Below, piece after piece: positions 57,514-64,000 of a stretch of 64,000 nucleotides of DNA. Both the position numbers and the translations under genes were made by a program. A model generated the notes under the pieces. It made no database searches. It was given only the letters and a program-made list of their open reading frames with translations, and was not told where the DNA came from. Where the stretch lies: positions 199,630 to 263,629 of the forward strand of contig OX638335.1 in NCBI GenBank assembly GCA_951812785.1, given 5' to 3'. Source of the DNA: an uncultured Gammaproteobacteria bacterium. GTDB lineage: Bacteria > Pseudomonadota > Gammaproteobacteria > UBA4575. The first letter of the stretch is position 1; every line of letters begins with the position of its first letter.

Positions 57514-58152
57514 TTAAATCCAATAAGCCCCAGTGGTCATTACTTTAGAGACTAATTGCATTGTCTTTTGCACCGGTGCAGGTAATTGTTTACCACCTAA
57601 ATCTCTGGCTGCTTGACCATGGTGTTGTTCGTCTTGTTTCATTTTCTCGATAATTGCACGACTCTTCTGGTCCTGGCTAGGGAACTTTGTTAAGTGGCTG
57701 TCTAAATGTTTCTCAACTTGATCTTCTGTTGCTGCAACAAAGCCTAAGCTCCAGTGATCACCAAACAAACCCGCGGTGGCACCGATGGCATAAGAGCCTA
57801 AATACCAAAGAGGGCTAATTAAACTGCGTGGTGTCTGGAGTTCGTTAAGTCGTTGTTCACACCAAGCGAGATGGTCTTCCTCTTCTTTTGCGGAGATGCG
57901 CATTTGCTTGAGTGTGGTGTCGTTTTTAGCGGTTAGTGCTTGTCCATGGTAAAGGCCCTGAGCCGCAATTTCGCCAGCATGATTAATACGCATAAGTCGG
58001 CCGCTAAGTTCAATTTCTTTTTCTGAAAGAGCCTGTTCTTCAAGCATTTCAGCAGGATTGTTGCGTAGAGTGTCTCTTGAAGCCTTGGTTAAGGTGCGTA
58101 AGCCGCGGTCAAATTCTTCAATTAAGCAATCAGAGAAACATTGCTTACTCAT
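57514..58152 (-). CDS. coq7: Coq7-type demethoxyubiquinone hydroxylase
   Basis: A 212-residue di-iron enzyme. Ligands sit in RINHAGEIAAQGLYHGQAL, SAKEEEDHLAWCEQRL, ATEDQVEKHLDSHL and KQDEQHHGQAARDLGG. It adds the last hydroxyl of ubiquinone and replaces UbiF of enteric bacteria. It requires oxygen, so an aerobic respiratory chain is implied. It is convergent with speD and follows the glcF-like gene by 7 bases. Confidence 0.95.
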   Translation of the reverse strand: MSKQCFSDCLIEEFDRGLRTLTKASRDTLRNNPAEMLEEQALSEKEIELSGRLMRINHAGEIAAQGLYHGQALTAKNDTTLKQMRISAKEEEDHLAWCEQRLNELQTPRSLISPLWYLGSYAIGATAGLFGDHWSLGFVAATEDQVEKHLDSHLTKFPSQDQKSRAIIEKMKQDEQHHGQAARDLGGKQLPAPVQKTMQLVSKVMTTGAYWI

Positions 58153-58159
58153 CGTGTGT

Positions 58160-59320
58160 CTAGTGCTTTAGTTGTCGTGCGAGTAATGTTACCGGATGAA
58201 TCACGTTAATGTCCAAGCCGGCATTTTGTAAACCTAGTTGTAGGTTTAGCGAGCAACCAATGTTTGACGATACAATCACATCCGGTTGTATTGTACCTAT
58301 AGAGTTGATTTTAGAGTTAAGTAAGGAGCGGTTGCTGTCTTCTGGTGATATCAATTGCATGCCGCCGGCACCACAGCAAGATAGTCCATCATTGAATTCT
58401 AATAGTTTAATGCTGGGGATTAAGTTTAATAGCTTGGTAACATTTTCACGTGCGTAGTCTTCAAGCGTGCATGGCAGGTGTACAAGAACTCGTTGTGCGC
58501 ATGATTCAAAGTTAGCTGAGTTGACACTTGTTGAGTCGGCTAGCCAGCTAATAATATCTTTGTGCTGGAATTGTTCGTTGGCAACTTGCTCATTAAATTG
58601 ACGCCCGCAGCCACTAGCAAATGACACAAATTCATTTGCGTTCTGTTGAGACAAATAATTATTAATTGCAGTGATTTGTTTGTGCGCTTGCTGAGGGTAC
58701 CCGCTATGCTGAGACAGTGCGCCACAACACATTACTTTGTTGGGAATGTTTGCGCGTATGTTGAGCAGATTTAATATTTTTATAATGCTACTTAATGTTC
58801 GCTGATCAAATAAAGAGCCAGTGCAACCGGGTAGAATGGTGATTGATTGCTGATTTTTAGCTGCAGTGCTACCGATGTTACGTTTGTTGAGCAATTTTAG
58901 TAGGCGCGCAAATTGGTTGTCCATAGAGATGCGCTTTGTGGCGACACTTATTATGGAAAGTAGTTGATGCCCCCATTGATGGGTTAATACTGCGATCGAC
59001 ATCTTTTGTAACAGTCGAGAAGACAGCTTTAACTTGCCTCGGTATAGATGACGTCCGCTATCAATAATATCCTGATACGGAACATTAGCAGGGCATACCT
59101 GTTGGCACTTCATACAACTTGTGCAGCTTTGTAAGTGTGTTTCTAAGGATGCGCTAGCACTTAGTTGGCCCTCGGAGAATGCTTTTATCAGAGAAATACG
59201 TCCACGCGGAGATTCAGCTTCATTTTGACTGACTTGGTAAGTCGGACAGTGAGGTATGCACATACCACACATGACACACTGGTCGGCCGCTTTGGTCAGA
59301 TTGAATGTGGTGGACATCAT
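58160..59320 (-). CDS. glcF: GlcF-like iron-sulfur subunit (glycolate oxidase type)
   Basis: A 386-residue protein with two 4Fe-4S motifs, CVMCGMCIPHCPTY and CTSCMKCQQVCPANV, and two CCG domains, MCCGALSQHSGYP and LSCCGAGGMQLISPE. This is GlcF architecture, the electron-carrying subunit for glycolate or another 2-hydroxy acid dehydrogenase. No glcD or glcE is adjacent, so the flavin partner lies elsewhere or the protein serves another dehydrogenase. gph could supply glycolate. Likely at the inner membrane. Confidence 0.87.
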   Translation of the reverse strand: MMSTTFNLTKAADQCVMCGMCIPHCPTYQVSQNEAESPRGRISLIKAFSEGQLSASASLETHLQSCTSCMKCQQVCPANVPYQDIIDSGRHLYRGKLKLSSRLLQKMSIAVLTHQWGHQLLSIISVATKRISMDNQFARLLKLLNKRNIGSTAAKNQQSITILPGCTGSLFDQRTLSSIIKILNLLNIRANIPNKVMCCGALSQHSGYPQQAHKQITAINNYLSQQNANEFVSFASGCGRQFNEQVANEQFQHKDIISWLADSTSVNSANFESCAQRVLVHLPCTLEDYARENVTKLLNLIPSIKLLEFNDGLSCCGAGGMQLISPEDSNRSLLNSKINSIGTIQPDVIVSSNIGCSLNLQLGLQNAGLDINVIHPVTLLARQLKH

Positions 59321-59423
59321 ATATAGTTAAAGAATGTAGTGGGTGCACACGATTAAATAATTATAATAGCGGTAATACATGCAGGAGTCTCTATTAAACA
59401 AAAATCATTGTGGAAACCTTCAA

Positions 59424-59729
59424 ATGAGCTACTACAAACGTCATTTATTCATCTGTACAAATGCGCGTGAAGATGGTGTGTGTTGCCAACAACATGGAGC
59501 ATTAGAAAAACGTAAGGAAGTTAAAGATTATGCCAAGCAACTTGGTCTTACCGGCCAAGGCAAGATGAGAGTCAATAGTGCGGGATGTTTGGATCGTTGC
59601 GATGAAGGACCTGTCGCGGTGGTGTATCCCGATGAAATTTGGTACCGCTATGAATCAGTTGATGATCTAAAAGAGATTGTACATAACCATTTAGAATTTG
59701 GGAAAATAGTGGAGAGATTGAAAATATAA
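59424..59729 (+). CDS. Thioredoxin-like [2Fe-2S] ferredoxin
   Basis: I choose ATG 59424 (MSYYKRHLFICTNAREDG) with GGAAACC upstream; an earlier ATG adds 15 atypical residues. The 101-residue protein has the spaced Cys set of thioredoxin-like ferredoxins: CTNAREDGVCCQQHG, then SAGCLDRCDEGPVAVVYPDE. Its electron partner is unknown. It is divergent from glcF and precedes rplM. Confidence 0.87.
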   Translation: MSYYKRHLFICTNAREDGVCCQQHGALEKRKEVKDYAKQLGLTGQGKMRVNSAGCLDRCDEGPVAVVYPDEIWYRYESVDDLKEIVHNHLEFGKIVERLKI

Positions 59730-59843
59730 TATCTAGATAGTCAAAGCTATTGACAAAAGGCAATCTATATTAGAAAATGAGCATATTCAAATATTAACGT
59801 ATATTTGTTCTTGCTCCTTCATCTACCCTTGGTAGTATGTTTG

Positions 59844-59877
59844 ACGCGGTCTTAGCAATAAGATCGCGTTTTTTTTT
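59844..59877 (+). terminator. Terminator between ferredoxin and rplM
   Basis: An 11-base stem (ACGCGGTCTTA with TAAGATCGCGT, one G-T pair) and loop GCAA, then eight Ts. It ends the ferredoxin transcript. It lies 92 bases before rplM, so a role as an rplM leader attenuator cannot be excluded. Confidence 0.82.
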
Positions 59878-59968
59878 GCATACCATATTAGAGATAGGCG
59901 CATGACGCTTGTCTGGACTAGCTGTCTCTAGTACTATTGTGCGCCTTTGATACATTCTTGAATTTAAA

Positions 59969-60397
59969 ATGAAAACGTTTAGTGTAAAACCCGCAGAAGT
60001 GATCCGTCAGTGGTTTCTAATAGATGCCTCAGATAAAACCCTGGGCCGTCTATCCACAGAAATTGCGCATAGATTGCGTGGCAAACATAAGCCTACATAT
60101 ACTCCTCATATCGATACAGGAGACTATATTGTTGTGATCAATGCCGAGAAGATCCGCGTTACCGGCAATAAGATGCAAGATAAGATGTATTATCATCATA
60201 CGGGTCATATTGGTAATATGAAAAAGACCAATCTTAGCGGCCTGATGGAAAAACACCCTGAGCGAGTGATTGAAACCTCTGTAAAGGGAATGTTGCCTAA
60301 GAATCCTTTAGGTAGAGCGATGTTCAAAAAATTAAAGGTATTTGCAGGTCCAGACCATATTCACCAATCACAACAGCCTGAACCGCTAGAAATCTAG
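59969..60397 (+). CDS. rplM: 50S ribosomal protein L13
   Basis: A 142-residue protein: [58 protein letters not shown] and [20 protein letters not shown]. Standard length. First gene of rplM-rpsI, with rpsI 13 bases on. Confidence 0.98.
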   Translation: MKTFSVKPAEVIRQWFLIDASDKTLGRLSTEIAHRLRGKHKPTYTPHIDTGDYIVVINAEKIRVTGNKMQDKMYYHHTGHIGNMKKTNLSGLMEKHPERVIETSVKGMLPKNPLGRAMFKKLKVFAGPDHIHQSQQPEPLEI

Positions 60398-60410
60398 GTT
60401 AAAAATAATA

Positions 60411-60803
60411 ATGGCAATCACACAATATTACGGCACTGGCCGTAGGAAAAGTTCATCAGCACGCGTTTATCTTAAGCCGGGCAAAGGTGACATCTTGATT
60501 AATTCTCGTTCTGATGAGCAATATTTTGGTCGTGAAACTTCACGCAGAATTATTCGTCAGCCACTTCAGGCGACTGATCTAGACGCTAAATTTGACCTTA
60601 ACATTGTGGTTAAAGGTGGTGGTATGAATGGACAAGCAGGTGCTATTCAACTAGGTATTGCTAGGGCGTTACTAGAATATGACCAAGAATTACGGCCTTC
60701 TTTGAGAAAAGGTGGATTTCTGACTCGCGATGCTCGTGAAGTGGAGCGTAAAAAAGTTGGTTTACGTAAAGCGCGTAAGAAAGAACAGTTCTCAAAACGT
60801 TAA
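60411..60803 (+). CDS. rpsI: 30S ribosomal protein S9
   Basis: A 130-residue protein: [40 protein letters not shown] and the C-terminal tail [18 protein letters not shown], which reaches the P-site tRNA. A strong terminator follows. In many proteobacteria petABC and sspA come next; they are absent here. Confidence 0.98.
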   Translation: MAITQYYGTGRRKSSSARVYLKPGKGDILINSRSDEQYFGRETSRRIIRQPLQATDLDAKFDLNIVVKGGGMNGQAGAIQLGIARALLEYDQELRPSLRKGGFLTRDAREVERKKVGLRKARKKEQFSKR

Positions 60804-60826
60804 TAATTCTGAGAATTATATGTTTG

Positions 60827-60857
60827 AAAATGGGCTGCATTTGTAGCCCATTTTTTT
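60827..60857 (+). terminator. Terminator after rpsI
   Basis: A 10-base stem, AAAATGGGCT with AGCCCATTTT, loop GCATTTGT, then more Ts. It closes the ribosomal protein operon. Confidence 0.92.
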
Positions 60858-60956
60858 GACACCCACTTTTTATTTTTGTTATTACAATACTGTCGGTAAT
60901 ATCACTGAATATTCGTAGCTATACATCCTCCATGAGATAATGAAGGTAATCGCAAC

Positions 60957-61502
60957 ATGAAGAAAATCATTAATTATACCTTGATAATTTTTTTGCTCAG
61001 CTTTGCATTGCTGTCATCAACATATGCGGCTAGTGCAAAAGAGATTGATATTAGAGTGGATGCCACTATCGAGATATTCAATGAGCGTGTTAAACAAGGA
61101 CGAGAGTTTTTAGCCAACGCAAAAGGCGTGTTGGTATTCCCAAATATTGTCAAAGCCGGTTTTTTTATAGGTGGTGAATTTGGTGAGGGCGCATTGCGCA
61201 TCAATAGTAAAAATGTAAATTACTATCGAACCACTGGCGCTTCATTTGGATTTCAATTTGGTGCACAAACAAAGTCGGTAATTATTGTATTTCTAGATGA
61301 TGAAGCGTTACGAAAATTTAGAAATAGTTCGGGTTGGGAAGTAGGTGTTGATGGCTCAATTGCTATTGCGGATGCAGGCGCAGGTGGTTCAATTGATTCT
61401 ACCAATATATCTGCTCCAATTGTTGCTTTTGTATTTGGTAATAAAGGTTTGATGATTGATGTATCGTTAGCTGGGACTAAATATTCAAAAATTAATAAGT
61501 AA
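60957..61502 (+). CDS. SYLF/YSC84-domain secreted lipid-binding protein
   Basis: A 181-residue protein with signal peptide (IIFLLSFALLSSTYA cleaved before ASAKEID). The SYLF domain shows KGVLVFPNIVKAGFFIGGEF, YYRTTGASFGFQFGAQTKS and the acidic EVGVDGSIAIADAGAGGSID. SYLF domains bind phosphoinositides in eukaryotes; bacterial members are periplasmic with unclear roles. Complete and single. Confidence 0.88.
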   Translation: MKKIINYTLIIFLLSFALLSSTYAASAKEIDIRVDATIEIFNERVKQGREFLANAKGVLVFPNIVKAGFFIGGEFGEGALRINSKNVNYYRTTGASFGFQFGAQTKSVIIVFLDDEALRKFRNSSGWEVGVDGSIAIADAGAGGSIDSTNISAPIVAFVFGNKGLMIDVSLAGTKYSKINK

Positions 61503-61632
61503 ATTTAGTTATACCAATCGAGCAGTACAGTATCTTAGGAGTGTGCGTCAAATAGATTGAGTATATTACTTCAGTATCTGCCCAGATGTTAGTTGCTGCA
61601 GCTAACCTAGATGAAAAGATAATTTTGCTAAG

Positions 61633-62375
61633 TTAAGCATCACGCAGGGCTTGCAGTTCGGCAGTTGCAGCGGATTGAACAAAGAGTGTATCTACACCAA
61701 CAGTAGGTAGTGTGAAGCCCATGGCTTTATATGGTGCAACATTGTCTGCGCATACACCAAAGATACCTAATTGGGTGTTATGACTAGAACATGCTTGTTT
61801 AACGCCCTCAAATGCGTTCTGCACAGAAGGATTGCAATTGTGCCCCAAGCTGGCAGAAAGGTCGTAAGGGCCAATTAAGATCGCGTCAATAGCATCTATG
61901 GCTGATATATCTTCTATGTGGTCTAACACTGCTTCAGTTTCAGCTTGTAAAACAATAACAGTTTGTTGATTGGCATTTTCTAAATAACTGGAGAATTCTT
62001 TACCATAGCCATGCGCACGACCCAGACCGACACCTCTTTTGCCTATCGGTGGATACTTAGAGTGGTTTACGACGGCATAGGCTTCTTCTAAGGTATTTAT
62101 TTGAGGCACGATAATACCTGTTGCACCAGCATCTAGAACTTTTTTGATCCAAGCTTCATCTGGCCCCGGAATTCTTACTAAGCAAAGGCAGTCATGAGCT
62201 GCCTGCAGTAAAGAAACTACTTGTGCGAGCCCAAATGCACCGTGTTCGGCATCGATAAATAGCCAATCAAATTCTAATGAAGCAAGTAACTCGACAATTC
62301 CGGGCTAGGTGTGGAAACTAGTGTCCCTATTAATGTCTCGTTTGCTAAAAGTCGTTGTCGAAATGAAGTAGTCAT
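61633..62375 (-). pseudogene. HpcH/HpaI-type aldolase, frameshifted
   Basis: The first frame starts MTTSFRQRLLANETLIGTLV and reaches STPSPE. The correct frame resumes IVELLASLEFDWLFIDAEH, GAFGLAQVVSLLQAAHDCL and runs to the end with SKYPPIGKRGVGLGRA and AILIGPYDLSASLG. One base is missing at an A-run (plus TT at 62298-62299). Family members are metal-dependent class II aldolases for 2-keto-3-deoxy sugar acids or related substrates. The rest is well conserved, so the lesion is recent or an error. The downstream gap 61503-61632 is empty. Confidence 0.82.
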
Positions 62376-62379
62376 TGGT

Positions 62380-63033
62380 TTAAATAATTTTTAATCCATT
62401 ATCAGTACCAAGCAATAAGACGTCTGCGGGTCGAATTGCAAATATCCCAACAGTAACAATGCCAGCTATGGCGCTTATGTCTAATTCCATTTTAATCGGC
62501 TGCAGAATTTCAAGATTGTGTACATCGATAACAATGTTTCCATTATCTGTAATGAATCCTTCACGCAATTCAGGTGTGCCACCTAGTTTTACTAATTCTC
62601 GAGCTGCTGAGCTTCGTGCCATAGGAATGACTTCAACTGGCAGAGGGAATTTGCCTAAACTGTCGACTAGTTTAGTGTCGTCAGCAATACAAACGAATTT
62701 TGTACTTGTGTTAGCAATAATTTTCTCTCTGGTATGTGCACCACCCCCACCTTTGATGAGTGCGCGCTGGTGTGTAGCTTCATCCGCGCCATCAACATAA
62801 AGTGGTAATTGGCCAGTGGCATTTAGTTCTAATACGCGTATACCATGTGATTTGAGACGCTCAGCACTGGCTTCAGAACTAGCCACAGCACCGTCAATTT
62901 TTCCTTTAATAGGTGTTAAGGCATCGATAAAGTAATTTGCAGTTGAACCAGTGCCAACACCGATTACATCACCAATTTGTATATAATCAATAGCTGCTTC
63001 GGCGGCTAATTTCTTTTTGTCATTAATGTCCAT
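62380..63033 (-). CDS. rpiA: Ribose-5-phosphate isomerase A
   Basis: A 217-residue enzyme: [51 protein letters not shown] and [18 protein letters not shown]. It interconverts ribulose- and ribose-5-phosphate. It is divergent from ilvA, a conserved arrangement in Pseudomonas. The aldolase gene follows after 4 bases. Confidence 0.97.
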   Translation of the reverse strand: MDINDKKKLAAEAAIDYIQIGDVIGVGTGSTANYFIDALTPIKGKIDGAVASSEASAERLKSHGIRVLELNATGQLPLYVDGADEATHQRALIKGGGGAHTREKIIANTSTKFVCIADDTKLVDSLGKFPLPVEVIPMARSSAARELVKLGGTPELREGFITDNGNIVIDVHNLEILQPIKMELDISAIAGIVTVGIFAIRPADVLLLGTDNGLKII

Positions 63034-63093
63034 TAAAGTATGCTCGTTGATAAAGTAACAATAAATACAATACTGTAAAGGCTTGATTAAATC

Positions 63094-64000
63094 GTGAAAA
63101 ATTCAAAGGTGCCTAATTATATCACCGAATATAGTCTAACTCAGGTCAATGAGATGATTTCCAATGCATCTGTCTACGATGTGGCAGATGTATCTGCATT
63201 ACACCTGGCAAAGCTATTGTCGAATCGCTTAGATAATAATATATGGCTGAAAAGAGAAGATCAGCAAAGTGTCTTCTCATTCAAATTACGTGGCGCATAT
63301 AACAAGATTAGTCATCTTGACGATACGCAGAAAGCTGCGGGAATTATTGCAGCGTCCGCAGGCAATCATGCACAAGGTGTGGCGCTAGCGGCACAGCGGT
63401 TGAAGATTGACGCAGAAATTATCATGCCTGTGACTACGCCAAGAATTAAAGTTGATTCTGTCATAGCAATGGGTGCGAAAGTGGTATTGTCTGGTGATAA
63501 TTATGATGAAGCTTGTAGTCATGCATATCAGGTAGCTGAACAATCAGGCAGAGTATTTATTCATCCATATGATGATATCGAAGTGATAGCTGGGCAAGGC
63601 ACTATAGGTAAAGAATTGCTTGAGCAGTTTCAAGGAGGAATTGATGCCGTATTTATTCCGGTCGGTGGTGGTGGATTAATTGCTGGTGTCGCTGCGTGGA
63701 TAAAACAACATTCACCTGATACTAAAATAATCGGTGTGGAGCCAGAAGATGCTTCTACATTGTATTCTGCTATGCAAGCTGGTGAACGAGTTGTGTTGCC
63801 GCAAGTGGGAATATTTGCAGATGGGGTGGCCGTGAAGCAGATCGGATTAAATACATTTGAGCTTGCTAAAAATCATGTTGATGAAGTGATTTTAGTTTCT
63901 ATAGATGAATTATGTGCAGCCATTAAAGATATTTTTGATGATACACGTGTGGTTTCAGAGCCAGCAGGTGCATTGGCAGTTGCGGGCGTCAAGAAGTACA
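63094..64000 (+). CDS. ilvA: Threonine ammonia-lyase, partial (runs off right edge)
   Basis: The first 302 residues are present, starting at GTG 63094 ([17 protein letters not shown]). PLP Lys64 is in [10 protein letters not shown], the PLP phosphate loop is [14 protein letters not shown], and [17 protein letters not shown] follows the family. It deaminates threonine to 2-oxobutyrate for isoleucine synthesis. The regulatory ACT-like domain, if any, lies beyond the window. Confidence 0.95.
   Translation, partial: MKNSKVPNYITEYSLTQVNEMISNASVYDVADVSALHLAKLLSNRLDNNIWLKREDQQSVFSFKLRGAYNKISHLDDTQKAAGIIAASAGNHAQGVALAAQRLKIDAEIIMPVTTPRIKVDSVIAMGAKVVLSGDNYDEACSHAYQVAEQSGRVFIHPYDDIEVIAGQGTIGKELLEQFQGGIDAVFIPVGGGGLIAGVAAWIKQHSPDTKIIGVEPEDASTLYSAMQAGERVVLPQVGIFADGVAVKQIGLNTFELAKNHVDEVILVSIDELCAAIKDIFDDTRVVSEPAGALAVAGVKKY

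Noticed and set aside
1-64000. CRISPR arrays, insertion sequences, tRNA or rRNA genes
   Set aside because: No regularly spaced repeats, transposase-like frames or cloverleaf sequences were noticed on reading the gaps; a tool scan was not possible.

Overview
The window is a chromosomal stretch of a gammaproteobacterium of moderately low GC (about 40% by eye). The assignment rests on gene order. yggT-proC-yggS-pilT, then pyrC'-pyrB-pyrR-ruvX-algH-tonB-gshB-pilG, runs in the order known from Pseudomonas and relatives. So do trpGDC-crp-yhfA-speD-coq7 and the divergent pair rpiA/ilvA. A coq7-type hydroxylase, an E. coli-type speD and a class I aldolase behind tkt-gap-pgk-pyk also fit. I cannot name the genus. 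I found no tRNA, rRNA, insertion sequence, prophage or CRISPR array.

Layout. 1-2.8 kb: a zinc operon read leftward (zur, a MerC-like membrane protein, the His-rich periplasmic ZrgA, an ABC ATPase and its permease) behind a good Zur box. 2.9-7.5 kb: small accessory genes, several broken, with degenerate gaps. 7.5-12.4 kb: a TetR regulator with a palindromic operator, coupled to a giant MFS/acyltransferase/acyl-ACP synthetase fusion for phospholipid repair. 12.4-17 kb: lipid A acylation, CysQ, nucleotidase, HU-like and small proteins. 17.3-27.8 kb: the Pseudomonas-like proC/pilT/pyrimidine/gshB block. 27.9-31.1 kb: rsmE and the SAM cycle genes ahcY and metK. 32-39 kb: a glycolysis/Calvin-type block tkt-gap-pgk-pyk-fba. 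39-50 kb: bioD, RNA helicase, purine genes purC/purE/purK, acuI, spmAB and cytochrome c. 50.4-55.8 kb: rpe-gph-trpEGDC. 55.8-61.5 kb: a crp relic, yhfA, speD, coq7, glcF-like, ferredoxin, rplM-rpsI and a SYLF protein. 61.6-64 kb: an HpaI-type aldolase, rpiA and the start of ilvA.

The main result of the hunt is gene decay. Housekeeping genes are intact, but I count thirteen broken genes. Unambiguous relics are crp (a deletion of about 100 codons plus a frameshift), pilU and pilG (short homologous stubs at their ancestral positions), an aqpZ stub joined out of frame to a slyD tail, and a thioredoxin-like gene with both a frameshift and a stop. Single-base frameshifts break a LuxR-type regulator, djlA, a lipoprotein, a tonB-like gene, yaiI, spmA and an HpaI-type aldolase. 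Five of these seven, and the shift in the thioredoxin-like relic, are losses of one base from a short homopolymer, so for the otherwise clean genes sequencing error is a rival explanation. The lost functions cluster: pilU, pilG, the tonB of that block and crp (vfr in Pseudomonas) all belong to type IV pilus motility and its control, while pilT remains intact. This suggests a lineage losing surface motility and cAMP regulation, as in a shift to a host-associated or otherwise stable niche. That interpretation is inference. I did not see a clearly novel multi-gene system.
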